Of a stretch of 64,000 nucleotides of DNA, positions 9,852 through 19,074 are shown in pieces. The position numbers and the translations under genes were made by a program. Source of the stretch: Luteibacter jiangsuensis (GTDB taxonomy: Bacteria; Pseudomonadota; Gammaproteobacteria; Xanthomonadales; Rhodanobacteraceae); assembly GCF_011742555.1 (NCBI RefSeq), contig NZ_JAAQQR010000001.1:62001-126000 (forward strand), in the 5' to 3' direction. Below the pieces are notes generated by a model. The model was not told the origin of the DNA and did no database searches. It was given only the letters and a program-made list of their open reading frames with translations. The stretch's first letter is position 1. Each line of letters begins with the position of its first letter.

Positions 9852-10882
9852 GATGTTTTCCTTTTTCGAAGGGAGAGGTCGGCCGGGGGGAAGAACACGG
9901 CGTCGTCGGCATCGGGACCGTCGTAGTGCCCCATCCACGCGGACTGGCCGAGGCGGCTGCCCGAGCCGAGATGGGTGCGTGGCACCTCATCGGCGCGGAG
10001 CACGAGTTGCACGTCCCACTCCAGTTCGTCGCTCGTGAACGTGCGCAGCAGCGCGCAAAGCGCCGGCAGCGCGTCGCCCCCGGGAAGCAGGCTGCGAAAC
10101 GCGGCGTACGACAGGGGGCCGATGCGGAGACGGATGCCATGCTGTGCGCTCCTGACCGCCGCGCCGAGTACGGTGCCGTGCCCCAGCGCGCCGTTGCCAT
10201 GCCCCAGCCGCAGGCGACTCTCGAACGGCAACGGCAACCAGCCGGGAACGAATTCGACGACGTGCGCGGGCAGGTCGAGCCAGGCGCCCACCATGGCCGA
10301 GAGACCCTCGGCACTGCGGGTCTGCACCAGGCGACCGGCCATGAAGCGTCGGAAGGCATCCGGCAGCGCGTCGCCATGCTGCAAGGCGCTGGCGGCGATG
10401 CCGGCAAAAGCGCCCATGTAAGTGGCGAACGCATCGTCGTCCGGGCGATCCATCTGCACGGCCGGCTGCGATTCCGCCCACGCGCGGTAGAACAGCGACA
10501 GCATGCGGTGATGGAAAATGTCCGCGAACGCCGTGAGGGTCCTGTCCGCCGCATGGTGCTCGCGGTCGAGCGTGTATTCGGTCAGATGCAGCGGCAACGC
10601 CCCATGCGGCCCCCACAGTCCCATGTGCAGGCTCGAGACCCCATAGGTCGCGCCATGCCGACGCACGGCACGAACAGTCGAAGGGGCGAAGTCCAGCGAG
10701 GGGGCATGCGAGAGGCGCAGCGGCTCCTCGGCCGGCCGCGCCGCGGTGCCGATGCGTGGACTGGCGGGAAACGCGCACTCGCTCCGGCGCAGCGCGTCGT
10801 ACCAATCCGAGGCGCCCGCATCGCGTTGCAGCGCTTCGAACCACGCTACAGGATCGGACGCGTGCCGGACTGTGCCGTCCAC
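9848..10882 (-). CDS. tssG: TssG type VI secretion baseplate protein
   Basis: Baseplate wedge subunit (VasB/ImpH family). Recognisable family blocks are WYDALRRSE (the usual F-DALRRLE-like N-terminus), VSSLHMGLWGPHGALPLHLTEY, DIFHHRMLSLFYRAW and LGHGTVLGAAV. The open frame reaches 11572, but that upstream part is only the shadow of tssF. The best start is the GTG at 10882, giving MDGTVRHASDPVAWFEALQ and 344 residues, normal for TssG; it overlaps the tssF 3' end by 37 bases. No ATG lies between there and the conserved N-terminal motif. The stop overlaps the clpV start. Confidence 0.9.
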   Translation of the reverse strand: MDGTVRHASDPVAWFEALQRDAGASDWYDALRRSECAFPASPRIGTAARPAEEPLRLSHAPSLDFAPSTVRAVRRHGATYGVSSLHMGLWGPHGALPLHLTEYTLDREHHAADRTLTAFADIFHHRMLSLFYRAWAESQPAVQMDRPDDDAFATYMGAFAGIAASALQHGDALPDAFRRFMAGRLVQTRSAEGLSAMVGAWLDLPAHVVEFVPGWLPLPFESRLRLGHGNGALGHGTVLGAAVRSAQHGIRLRIGPLSYAAFRSLLPGGDALPALCALLRTFTSDELEWDVQLVLRADEVPRTHLGSGSRLGQSAWMGHYDGPDADDAVFFPPADLSLRKRKTS

Positions 10883-12711
10883 CGGGCCACCTCGTTTCGT
10901 TCCAGGGAATGGAGCACGGTCTCGGTGAACGAATTCACCGATACGTGCCGCGCAAAGAAGTGCCGCATGACGCTGGCGAACACATAGGCCCCCACGCCCT
11001 CGAAGGCCCGGTCCTCGCAGGTCAGCGAGATCTCCAGCCCGCGGCCGAACGTGGCAGGCCCGGGGATCGGCAGGCGCCGGACGACAGGTGTCGAACGCAC
11101 GGAACGCACACCCTCGATCTGCCGGCGTGCCGCCGCATCGAACGTATCGCTGTAGAGCGACAGCATCTCGCGCAGCGCGGCAGCGCCCTCTCCCTGATCG
11201 AGCAGGGAGAGGTAGTTGAGTTGCAGGTGGCTCACCAGCTGCCACGCACCCTGGGTATCGCTCATGGCCTCGCGCGGACGCGTCGGCCCGGCAAGGCAGC
11301 GGACACTGTGCACCGGAGCATCGGTGTCGAGGTGGAAGTCCGTCGCGCCCTTGCCGGTGGGCATGTGCAACGGCAGGTCGCGGTTGCTCGCCCACAGTTC
11401 GAGTCCGAGCTGGCGCAGGGAACTGGCATAAGGCGCCTGGCGACCGTCCATGAGCGAGAGGAATACCTCGCCACCGACGTAGCTCGATCGCGCCCCTTCG
11501 CGCCGCTGACGGTACGACAGCACCCGCGGCTCGCGGCGCAGCGTAAAGAATGCCGCCGAGGGGTTGTGCCACGTTCGCGCGTTGCCGGCATAGAACGGCA
11601 GGAAGGTCTGCTCGGGCTCCTGGCCGTCACCGAATCCCTGCACGCCGAAGACGTCGTGAACCTCGAAGTCCATCGGCCGCGTGCGGTCGGCAACGATATG
11701 GTGCTCGGCCTGGCCGTCGCGCAAATGCAGGCGATCGGCGCGACGCCGGAACAGGTTGATGGCCGGCGTGCAGTGGAGCCGGAACAACGACGCATTGACC
11801 GAAACCTCGAGCGCGGGCACCGCGCGATCGAGCCATACCACGAGGTCGAAGGCGCGCGCGGACGACCCGGCCAGTGCCTGCGCGAGCCCGGCAAAGGTCA
11901 CGAAGGAGAAGCGCTGCGGGCAGGCGAAATATTCCTGGAGCAGCCGGTACCCGCTGAAGGAACGCTCGGACGCGGGCAACAGGGCTTCGTCGTCGCTGAA
12001 GCCAGCCTCACGAATGGCGGACGCCGCCAGGTGCGTCGCCCGTCCGTCGACCACCACGCTCAGGCCGAGCCGGTTGCCCAGTACCTGCTCGAGAACCTGT
12101 CCCGGCAGACTGTCGGCACCGTGAACGAAGACCTCGAGCTGGTCGATCCGGCAACCATCCAGTTGGGCACCGCCGGTAAGCCGCACCCGAAGGCGCAATG
12201 CGGCGCGAGGACGGAGGGAAGCAGGCACGGGCAGCCCGGCGGCCGACATGGCGGCGGGGCTCGCGAAATAGCGGCCCTCGTCCATGGCCAGGGGCCGCAG
12301 CGTGACGTCGTGCGCCGTGCGGAACTCGCAGGCCGTGCGCTCGCCGAAGCCGGGCTGTGCGCGGAGCGCGCTACCGCGAGGGACGACGTGCCCGGTGGGC
12401 GGGAGCGACTCGGCATCGTCCACCGTCATCTCGACCACGGCCATGGCCGGTGTCGGCTTGAGGAATTGTGGATAGAGCATCTGCAGCAGATGCTGCGTGA
12501 ACACCGGATGTTGCGCATCGAGCTTCATGTGCACGCGCGCGGCCATGAAGGCGAAGCCCTCCAACAGGCGTTCGACATAAGGATCGGCGCATTCCATCCC
12601 CTCCATGCCCAGGCGGCCGGCGATCTTCGGATAGGCGCCTGCAAACTCCGCCCCCATGTGCCGGACGTGCTGCAGTTCCTGGCTGTAGTAGCGGAGGAGT
12701 TTCGGGTCCAT
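10846..12711 (-). CDS. tssF: TssF type VI secretion baseplate protein
   Basis: A 621-residue protein starting MDPKLLRYYSQELQHVRHMG, the hallmark TssF (VasA/ImpG) N-terminus. It continues with FAGAYPKIAGRLGM, DPYVERLLEGFAFMAARV and LLQMLYPQFLKPTPAM, all standard for the family. TssF, TssG and TssE form the baseplate wedge around the VgrG hub. The ATG at 12711 is 6 bases after the tssE stop, and the 3' end overlaps tssG. Length and motifs are complete. Confidence 0.97.
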   Translation of the reverse strand: MDPKLLRYYSQELQHVRHMGAEFAGAYPKIAGRLGMEGMECADPYVERLLEGFAFMAARVHMKLDAQHPVFTQHLLQMLYPQFLKPTPAMAVVEMTVDDAESLPPTGHVVPRGSALRAQPGFGERTACEFRTAHDVTLRPLAMDEGRYFASPAAMSAAGLPVPASLRPRAALRLRVRLTGGAQLDGCRIDQLEVFVHGADSLPGQVLEQVLGNRLGLSVVVDGRATHLAASAIREAGFSDDEALLPASERSFSGYRLLQEYFACPQRFSFVTFAGLAQALAGSSARAFDLVVWLDRAVPALEVSVNASLFRLHCTPAINLFRRRADRLHLRDGQAEHHIVADRTRPMDFEVHDVFGVQGFGDGQEPEQTFLPFYAGNARTWHNPSAAFFTLRREPRVLSYRQRREGARSSYVGGEVFLSLMDGRQAPYASSLRQLGLELWASNRDLPLHMPTGKGATDFHLDTDAPVHSVRCLAGPTRPREAMSDTQGAWQLVSHLQLNYLSLLDQGEGAAALREMLSLYSDTFDAAARRQIEGVRSVRSTPVVRRLPIPGPATFGRGLEISLTCEDRAFEGVGAYVFASVMRHFFARHVSVNSFTETVLHSLERNEVARWTAQSGTRPIL

Positions 12712-12717
12712 GGCTCG

Positions 12718-13218
12718 TCAGCCGAGGCTCTCGACGACACTGAAACGTGCCGTCTGCAAGTCCACCTCGGTTTTCAGGTAGAGATTGATCGGAATGGGCT
12801 GTGCCCACATGGTCGACTCGATGCGAAACGACATCGTCAGGCTGTCCATGCGCGACGTATCGACATCCACCTCGACCCGCAGCGAATCCGCATCCAGGCG
12901 CGGCTCGAAGCGGACAATGGCCGCGCGCAGACCCTGGCGGAACGCGTCGATATCCAGCCCGTGCACCACCACCCCGGCGATATCCGGGATGCCGTAGGCG
13001 ACAACGGCATCCTCGACATGGCGCGGTACGCCACCTGTGAGCCACGCGGGACGGATGGTGTTGAACAGCCATCCGAGGTCGCGCGTGATGTACTCGCGGA
13101 GACGGCTTGCCGTGATGACCCGTTCGTCGCGCGACTCCTGCGCGACGTGCGGTGCATCGTCGCGCAGGCGATCCAGCAGGCTCGGCTGCAGGCGTTCCTG
13201 AGTGCTCAGGCCGGCCAC
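12718..13218 (-). CDS. tssE: TssE gp25-like baseplate protein
   Basis: The 166-residue protein is a homologue of phage T4 gp25, the baseplate part that nucleates sheath assembly. It contains LQPSLLDRLRDDAP, ITASRLREYITRDLGWLFNT and the C-terminal RFEPRLDADSLRVEV region expected of TssE (the E-P-R-L motif is conserved in gp25-like proteins). The start is taken as the GTG at 13218 (MAGLSTQERLQPSLL). It lies 10 bases after the hcp stop and 6 bases before tssF. Confidence 0.93.
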   Translation of the reverse strand: MAGLSTQERLQPSLLDRLRDDAPHVAQESRDERVITASRLREYITRDLGWLFNTIRPAWLTGGVPRHVEDAVVAYGIPDIAGVVVHGLDIDAFRQGLRAAIVRFEPRLDADSLRVEVDVDTSRMDSLTMSFRIESTMWAQPIPINLYLKTEVDLQTARFSVVESLG

Positions 13219-13228
13219 GCGAAAGACC

Positions 13229-13732
13229 TCAGGTGCCCTTGACTTCCTGCATGTTGAACGTGAAGTCCTTCACGCCACCCGACGCCTTGCCCTTGTCGTC
13301 CTGCGGCTGGAACGCGTACTTGAACTTGCCGAAGTGCAGCGTGATGTTTTCCGTCAGGCGCTCGTCGCTGCCGGACCCACCCGTCGACACCGAGGTGATC
13401 ATGACGCCCTCGCTGAGTTCGATGGTGAGGAAATCCGTCTGCTCGCCGGTCGCATTGGTGACGTAGAGCGTCGCCGTTTCCATGCGCGCACCGGTGCAGC
13501 AGGCATTGATCAGCGCGTTGGAGCACGAATCGACAAACTTGGTGACGTTGATGTCGTGCACATTGGCCTTGCCGCCGGAGGCGTAGCCGGCACCCGTGTG
13601 CAGGTTGCCCGTGTTGCTGGCGCCCCACGACCACGCAATGATCGGCACTTCATTCTTGTGCTTGGCGTGGTTGGAAGCACCCTCGATCTTGACCTGACCG
13701 GGGCCGAACTTCAGATGCATGTCGAATGCCAT
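13229..13732 (-). CDS. hcp: Hcp (TssD) type VI secretion tube protein
   Basis: A 167-residue tube subunit that forms hexameric rings and carries small effectors. Family features are the start MAFDMHLKFGPGQVKIEGAS, the HKNEVPIIAWSWGAS strand, the VHDINVTKFVDSCSNALINACCTGA region and the FKYAFQPQDDKGK C-terminal block. A Shine-Dalgarno-like AAGGAA lies just upstream of the ATG. Hcp sits between tssC and tssE; the short tssC-hcp gap contains a run of eight G (13751-13758). Confidence 0.97.
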   Translation of the reverse strand: MAFDMHLKFGPGQVKIEGASNHAKHKNEVPIIAWSWGASNTGNLHTGAGYASGGKANVHDINVTKFVDSCSNALINACCTGARMETATLYVTNATGEQTDFLTIELSEGVMITSVSTGGSGSDERLTENITLHFGKFKYAFQPQDDKGKASGGVKDFTFNMQEVKGT

Positions 13733-13768
13733 GGAACGATTCCTTCAGAAGGGGGGGGATGGGGCGGA

Positions 13769-15262
13769 TCAGGCGGCCTTGCCCGAAGGCAGGCGGGCGA
13801 CCAGACGCAGGGAAACGGTCAGGCCTTCCAGCTGGTAGTGCGGCTTGAGGTAGAACTTCGAGGTGTAGTACCCCGGGTTGCCTTCCACCTCTTCGACCAC
13901 GACCTGCGCGGCGGCAAGAGGCTTGCGCGCCTTGCTTTCTTCACTGGAGTTCTGCGGATCGCCGTCGACGTAGTTGAGGATCCAATTGCTCAGCCAGCTC
14001 TCCATCTGCTCGCGCGAGGAGAACGACCCGACCTTGTCGCGCACGATGCACTTGAGGTAATGCGCGAAGCGCGAGCACGCGAACATGTACGGCAGCCGGG
14101 CGCTGAGCGCAGCGTTCGCGGTGGCGTCGGGGTCGTCGTATTCTTCCGGACTGGCGAGCGACTGGGCGCCGATGAATGCGGCGATATCCGAGTTCTTGCG
14201 GTGGACCAGCGGCATCAGGCCCATCTTGTCGAGTTCGGCCGAACGCCGGTCCGTGATCGCGATCTCTGTCGGACACTTCATGTCCACGCCGCCGTCGTCG
14301 GTCGGGAAGGCATGCACCGGCAGGTTCTCGACCGCTCCGCCCGATTCGACGCCGCGGATGCGCGTGCACCAGCCGTACTGCTTGAACGAGCGATTGATGT
14401 TCACGCCGAGGGCATAGGCGGCGCTCTGCCAGGTGTACTTGGCCGAATCCGCACCGGAGGTGTCTTCCTCGAAGTCGAACTCCTCCACCGGGTCGGTCTT
14501 GGCGCCGTAAGGTAGGCGCGCAAGCGTGCGCGGCATGGCCAGTGCGACGTACTTGGCATCCTCGGTGGCTCGCAGCGATCGCCACGCAGCGTACTCGGGC
14601 GTCGAATAGATCTTCGCCAGGTCCCTCGGATTGGCCAGTTCGTTCCAGTCGTCCATGCCCAGCAGCCCTGGCGCGGCGGCCGCCACGAACGGTGCGTGCG
14701 AGGCCGAGGCGATCTGCGCCATGCCGCGCAGCAGCTCCACGTCCTGGGGGCTGTGGTCGAAGTAGTAGTCGCCAATGAGGCAGCCGTAGGGCTCGCCGCC
14801 GAGCTGGCCGTATTCTTCCTCGTAGATCTTCTTGAAGATCGGGCTCTGGTCCCACGCGGCTCCCTTGTAACGCTTGAGCGTGCGGCCCAGCTCGCCCTTC
14901 GAGACATTCATCACGCGAATCTTCAGCTGCGCGTCGGTCTCGGTGTTGCTTACCAGGTGGTGCAAGCCACGCCATGCGCCCTCGACCTGCTGGAACGCGG
15001 GATGGTGCATCACCAGGTTGATCTGCTCGGAGAGCTTGCGGTCGATCTCGGCGATGTAGGCCGCGATCGTCTGGCTGAGGTCGTCGGAAACGATCTCGGC
15101 GCGTTCGAGCACCTGGCCCGCGAGCGTACGCACGGCGGATTCGACTTCCTCGCGCGCGCGGTCGCTGCGGGGACGAAACTCCTTGGTCAGCAGCGCCGCG
15201 AATTCTCCGGCTTCGCGGGTTTCCGTGGTGGCCTGAACGGCATCGGTCAAAGAAGTAGCCAT
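13769..15262 (-). CDS. tssC: TssC type VI secretion contractile sheath large subunit
   Basis: The 497-residue large sheath subunit (VipB/ImpC family). Conserved blocks include MHHPAFQQVEGAWRGLHHLV, RVMNVSKGELGRTLKRY, the GQLGGEPYGCLIGDYYFDHS segment, ARLPYGAKTDPVEEFDFEED, and a C-terminal LKPHYQLEGLTVSLRLVARL that forms the shared sheath fold with TssB. It follows tssB by three bases, matching the near 1:1 need for the two proteins. Full length. Confidence 0.98.
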   Translation of the reverse strand: MATSLTDAVQATTETREAGEFAALLTKEFRPRSDRAREEVESAVRTLAGQVLERAEIVSDDLSQTIAAYIAEIDRKLSEQINLVMHHPAFQQVEGAWRGLHHLVSNTETDAQLKIRVMNVSKGELGRTLKRYKGAAWDQSPIFKKIYEEEYGQLGGEPYGCLIGDYYFDHSPQDVELLRGMAQIASASHAPFVAAAAPGLLGMDDWNELANPRDLAKIYSTPEYAAWRSLRATEDAKYVALAMPRTLARLPYGAKTDPVEEFDFEEDTSGADSAKYTWQSAAYALGVNINRSFKQYGWCTRIRGVESGGAVENLPVHAFPTDDGGVDMKCPTEIAITDRRSAELDKMGLMPLVHRKNSDIAAFIGAQSLASPEEYDDPDATANAALSARLPYMFACSRFAHYLKCIVRDKVGSFSSREQMESWLSNWILNYVDGDPQNSSEESKARKPLAAAQVVVEEVEGNPGYYTSKFYLKPHYQLEGLTVSLRLVARLPSGKAA

Positions 15263-15265
15263 CGG

Positions 15266-15781
15266 TCAGTCTTCCTTTGCGTCCGGAACGGAGGGATGCG
15301 GCGAAGCCACGATGGAAGCGAGCAGCGCCGGATCCTTGATCGCCTGGGCGATCAGCTTCTCGGCACCGGCCTTCCCGTCGAGGTAGGTGCTCAGGTTCGC
15401 CAGCTGCATGCGCGCCTCGAGCAACTTGGCGAGCGGCTCGATGCCGCGCGCGACCGCGGCGGGGGAAAAGTCGTCCATCTGGCGGAACGACAGGTCGATC
15501 GCGAGCTGGCCTTCGCCGGTGAGGGTGTTGGGGATCTGGAAGGAAACGGCCGGTGCGATGGCGGCCATGCGGGCATCGAAATTTTCTACGTCGAACTCCA
15601 CGGCCTTGCGTTCGTCGACACCCGGAAGCTCGTCGCGATTCGTGCCGGAAAGGTCGGCCATCACACCCATGGTGAACGGGATGGAGACCTTCTTCTGCGC
15701 GCCGTACAACTCGACGTCGTACTCGATCTGGACGCGGGGCGCGCGGTTGCGCGCGATGAACTTCTGACTGCTGTTCGCCAT
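15266..15781 (-). CDS. tssB: TssB type VI secretion contractile sheath small subunit
   Basis: The 171-residue small sheath subunit (VipA/ImpB family). It begins MANSSQKFIARNRAPRVQIE and contains VELYGAQKKVSIPFTMGVMA, DLSG and VERKAVEFDVENF-type blocks characteristic of TssB. It is the first gene of the visible operon; AGGAAA lies seven to eight bases before the ATG. The promoter should be in the 400-bp intergenic region to its right (15782-16182). No sigma-54 type GG-N10-GC site was evident on quick reading. Confidence 0.97.
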   Translation of the reverse strand: MANSSQKFIARNRAPRVQIEYDVELYGAQKKVSIPFTMGVMADLSGTNRDELPGVDERKAVEFDVENFDARMAAIAPAVSFQIPNTLTGEGQLAIDLSFRQMDDFSPAAVARGIEPLAKLLEARMQLANLSTYLDGKAGAEKLIAQAIKDPALLASIVASPHPSVPDAKED

Positions 15782-16182
15782 CGGAATTTCCTACTATGTC
15801 GATAGACAGGGTCAATCTCATGAGTGATTTCATTTCACCCAATCAATCGAGCGGCTATTCTTCACGGTAGGGCGTCGGGGTAGAAATCCTTTTTTTAAAT
15901 AGGACGCATCAGCAGGCGTGATGGAATAATCGCGAGTTCGTAAATGCATGCTGTCGTGAGCAATGTGTCGTAACTCATTGCGACTTGTCTCATTTTTTTC
16001 GTAACCCCCTTTTCGCCGCCGTGACAGTGGCGTTATGTTCGCGTTACGCCGTCGTGTCCTCAGGGGAATAGACGGCCGGGTTCCCTGCCCTCCCCACCAT
16101 CCCCCCACTGGCCGGTCGCCTTCCCCGGTGCCGTCCACCCCGTAGTAGCGGTTCGCCGGGAGGCGAAGCGCGGAGGTCCAGC
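15782..16182. promoter_or_regulatory. Divergent intergenic region between the T6SS operon and a TonB receptor gene
   Basis: A 401-bp stretch without a believable gene; the open frame inside it lacks family character. The half nearest tssB (about 15830-16010) is clearly more AT-rich than the surroundings, with a T7-A3 run near 15890 and a T7 run near 15993, consistent with promoter DNA for the T6SS operon on the minus strand. The half nearest the TonB receptor is GC-rich and ends in a strong ribosome-binding site (GGAGG about 8 bases before the ATG). I could not fix -35/-10 boxes with confidence. Confidence 0.5.
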
Positions 16183-19014
16183 ATGAATACGAGTTACTTC
16201 CGGGGCGCCCACCAGCGCACTGCCCTTGTCGTTGCGTTGAGCGCTTGCCTGCTCTCGGTCGCCGCCCAGGCGCAGGACGCGCCGCCCGACGCCGCCAAGT
16301 CACAGAATCTCGAGACCGTCATGGTCACCGGTTCGCGCATCCGCTCGGTCGACGTCGAGACGTCGCAGCCGATCTACACGATGGACCAGAAGGCCATCCA
16401 GGCCACCGGCCTGACCAACGTCAACGACGTGCTTGCACGCCTGCCCTCCACCGGCACCCCCGACATCAGCAACCAGAACCCGCTCGCCAACGGCGACGGC
16501 GTCGGCGGCAGCTACGTGAACATCCGCAACCTCGGCTCCAAGCGCACCCTGGTGCTGGTGAACGGCCGCCGCTGGAGCACCAACCTCTCCGGCCTCACCG
16601 ACATCTCGACGATTCCGGTTTCGATCATCGAGCGCATCGACGTCCTCAAGGACGGTGCCTCGTCGATCTACGGCTCCGACGCCATCGGCGGCGTCGTCAA
16701 CATCGTCACCAAGCAGAAGTTCGACGGCGCCGAAGCCAACGTCTACTACGGCACCAACGGCGCGCATGACGGCGACCAGAAGAATTACGAGTTCACCTGG
16801 GGCCACAGCACCAGGAACAACTCGATCATCCTGGCCGCCACGCAGCAGGAAACCGATCCGATCATGAGCAACACCCGTTCGCTTACGCGTTACCCGCAGG
16901 GTCCGCGTCATCCGAACGATCGCCTCGGCCTCACCAACGAAGGCAACATCTTCGCGCCGGACGGCACCAGCTACGTGCTTCGCCCGGGCGGCAACGCCGC
17001 CAACCTGGCCGACTACGACCAGCGCGATGCCAACGGCTACAACACGCAGGCCGATTCGACCTTCCGCGCGGGCACCAAGCTGCGCAACCTGTTCCTGACC
17101 GATCGTTACAGCCTGACGGACAACATCACCCTGCACGGCACGGCAAGCTACAGCGTGCGCGACTCGTCGACCGTGGTGGCCGGCTACCCGTTCAGCACCT
17201 CGTCCACCGGTCTGCAGCTGTCGGGCGAGAACGCCTATAACCCGTTCCCGGGGCAGGACGTCGACTTCGCCCGGCGCATTACCGAAGAGCCGCGCAACTC
17301 GTTCAACAAGGACCGCATGGCCCACATCGACGTGGGTGCCGAAGGCTACTTCACCTTCATCAATCACGATTGGAACTGGGACGCGACCTACACCTATTCG
17401 CAGTCGAAGGTGAAGCAGGTCTACAACGGCAATGTGTTCCTGCCGAACGCGCAGAAGGCCCTCGGCCCGACCGCGCTGGTCGACGGCCAGGTCGTGTGCG
17501 CCAATGCCGCCGACCGCGCGGCCGGCTGCCTGCCGTGGAACATCGCCGGCGGCCCGGCCGCCATGAGTCCGGCGCTCTGGCAGTACCTGGGCTACCTCGC
17601 CACCGACCGTGCCACGCAGAAGACCAACGACTTCAGCGCCAACGTGGGCGGCGGCCTGTTCGACCTGCCGGGCGGCACAGTCAGCATTGCGGGCGGCGTC
17701 GAGCATCGCAAGGAAGAAGGCAGCTTCACGCCGGATGCCGCCGATGTCCTCGGCCTGACGACCAATCCCGCCAGCCAGCCGACGAACGGCAGCTACATCG
17801 TGAACGAGGCCTACCTTGAACTCGACGTACCGCTGCTGCGCGATCTGCCCGGCGCGAAGGAACTCGGCTTGAACGCCGCCAGCCGCTACTCGCACTACAG
17901 CAACTTCGGCAGCACCACCAACAACAAGTACAGCTTCCGCTACCGCCCGATCGACGACCTGCTTATCCGCGGCACGTATGCGCAGGGTTTCCGCGCGCCC
18001 AGCATCCAGGATCTCTTCCAGGGCACCGCGCAGACCTTCGACAACTACCTCGATCCGTGTGACGCGGTGTACGGCTCGGCCGAGGCGAAGTCCACCTGTG
18101 CCGCCCTGGGCGTGCCGGCCAACTTCCGCCAGGTCAACCAGAACGGCCAGCCGATCACCAGCGCCAACGGCGATTCGGGCCAGGTGCCGTTCCTCCAGGG
18201 CGGCAGCACGCAGGTGAAGCCGGAGAAGTCGATCACCCGCACGGCGGGTCTGGTGTACAGCCCGCACTACGTGCAGGGGCTGGACTTCACGCTGGACTAC
18301 TACAAGGTCCAGGTCACCAACGCGATCACCAATCTGACCGCGAACGGCGTCCTGAACTTCTGCTACATCCAGAACATCTCCTCGTTCTGCAACAACGTGA
18401 CGCGCGACGCCACCGGCACCATCACCAGCCTGCTGGAAACGCCCGCCAACGTCGGCACGATCCAGACCCAGGGCTACGACTTCGGCGTCCATTACCGCCT
18501 GCCGGAAACCCCGATCGGTACTTTCTCGGTCGCGTCGGACAGCACCTACCTGAAGCAATACGACGAGACGGCGGGCCCCGGAGCGGCCGTGCGGCACCTG
18601 GTGGGTTATCAGGTCAACCAGGCCGTGGCCACCAACGCCTCCGCCGGCGAGTTCCGCGTGCGCTCCAACCTGGCGCTGAACTGGGAGTACAAGTCGTTCG
18701 GCGCGAGCTGGACGATGCGCTACTTCTCCGGCCTGAAGGACATCTGCGTTGACAGCTTCGAGTGCTCCAACCCGAACGAGATCAACAACGATACCGGCAC
18801 GCTGGGTGTGGCAAGGAAGGGCTCCGTCACCTTCAACGATGCGCAATTCCGCTACAGCGCACCGTGGAAGGGCACCTTCACCGTGGGCATCAACAACGTG
18901 TTCAAGCGCAAGGGTCCGCTGTACTACGACTCGGCCACCGCGGGCGTACCGCCGTACAACTCGGCGTTCGACGTGGACCGCTTCTTCTACGTCAGCTACG
19001 ACCAGAAGTTCTGA
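16183..19014 (+). CDS. TonB-dependent outer-membrane receptor
   Basis: A 943-residue outer-membrane transporter energised by TonB-ExbBD. A Sec signal peptide (about 1-30, ending AAQAQ) is followed by a TonB-box-like [11 protein letters not shown] (about 43-53), the plug domain with [20 protein letters not shown] and [20 protein letters not shown], and a 22-strand-type barrel ending in [13 protein letters not shown] with the usual terminal Phe. Features such as [17 protein letters not shown] are typical of Xanthomonadales receptors. No carbohydrate, siderophore or regulator gene is adjacent, so the substrate cannot be named. GGAGG precedes the ATG. Confidence 0.95.
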   Translation: MNTSYFRGAHQRTALVVALSACLLSVAAQAQDAPPDAAKSQNLETVMVTGSRIRSVDVETSQPIYTMDQKAIQATGLTNVNDVLARLPSTGTPDISNQNPLANGDGVGGSYVNIRNLGSKRTLVLVNGRRWSTNLSGLTDISTIPVSIIERIDVLKDGASSIYGSDAIGGVVNIVTKQKFDGAEANVYYGTNGAHDGDQKNYEFTWGHSTRNNSIILAATQQETDPIMSNTRSLTRYPQGPRHPNDRLGLTNEGNIFAPDGTSYVLRPGGNAANLADYDQRDANGYNTQADSTFRAGTKLRNLFLTDRYSLTDNITLHGTASYSVRDSSTVVAGYPFSTSSTGLQLSGENAYNPFPGQDVDFARRITEEPRNSFNKDRMAHIDVGAEGYFTFINHDWNWDATYTYSQSKVKQVYNGNVFLPNAQKALGPTALVDGQVVCANAADRAAGCLPWNIAGGPAAMSPALWQYLGYLATDRATQKTNDFSANVGGGLFDLPGGTVSIAGGVEHRKEEGSFTPDAADVLGLTTNPASQPTNGSYIVNEAYLELDVPLLRDLPGAKELGLNAASRYSHYSNFGSTTNNKYSFRYRPIDDLLIRGTYAQGFRAPSIQDLFQGTAQTFDNYLDPCDAVYGSAEAKSTCAALGVPANFRQVNQNGQPITSANGDSGQVPFLQGGSTQVKPEKSITRTAGLVYSPHYVQGLDFTLDYYKVQVTNAITNLTANGVLNFCYIQNISSFCNNVTRDATGTITSLLETPANVGTIQTQGYDFGVHYRLPETPIGTFSVASDSTYLKQYDETAGPGAAVRHLVGYQVNQAVATNASAGEFRVRSNLALNWEYKSFGASWTMRYFSGLKDICVDSFECSNPNEINNDTGTLGVARKGSVTFNDAQFRYSAPWKGTFTVGINNVFKRKGPLYYDSATAGVPPYNSAFDVDRFFYVSYDQKF

Positions 19015-19022
19015 TGCAGGCG

Positions 19023-19052
19023 GATGCCGCGGCCCTCACGGGCCGCGGCATC
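19023..19052. terminator. Perfect 13-bp hairpin between convergent genes
   Basis: GATGCCGCGGCCC, loop TCAC, then GGGCCGCGGCATC, starting 8 bases after the TonB receptor stop codon and about 20 bases beyond the autotransporter stop on the other strand. The stem is long and GC-rich but no U-run follows on either side. A bidirectional stem-loop terminator is the natural reading. Confidence 0.7.
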
Positions 19053-19074
19053 TAGATCACGGGCACCGACGGAA

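Noticed and set aside
13751..13758. G8 run between tssC and hcp as a phase-variation switch
   Set aside because: It is intergenic inside an operon and outside promoter position; nothing supports switching.
15830..16303. Minus-strand frame in the gap upstream of tssB
   Set aside because: Low-complexity Arg-rich start, overlaps the TonB receptor 5' end and has no ribosome-binding site.
16300..18846. A long open frame on the minus strand across the TonB receptor gene
   Set aside because: It is the antisense shadow of a high-GC gene: no start signal, no family motifs and a biased composition of Val, Arg and Gly.
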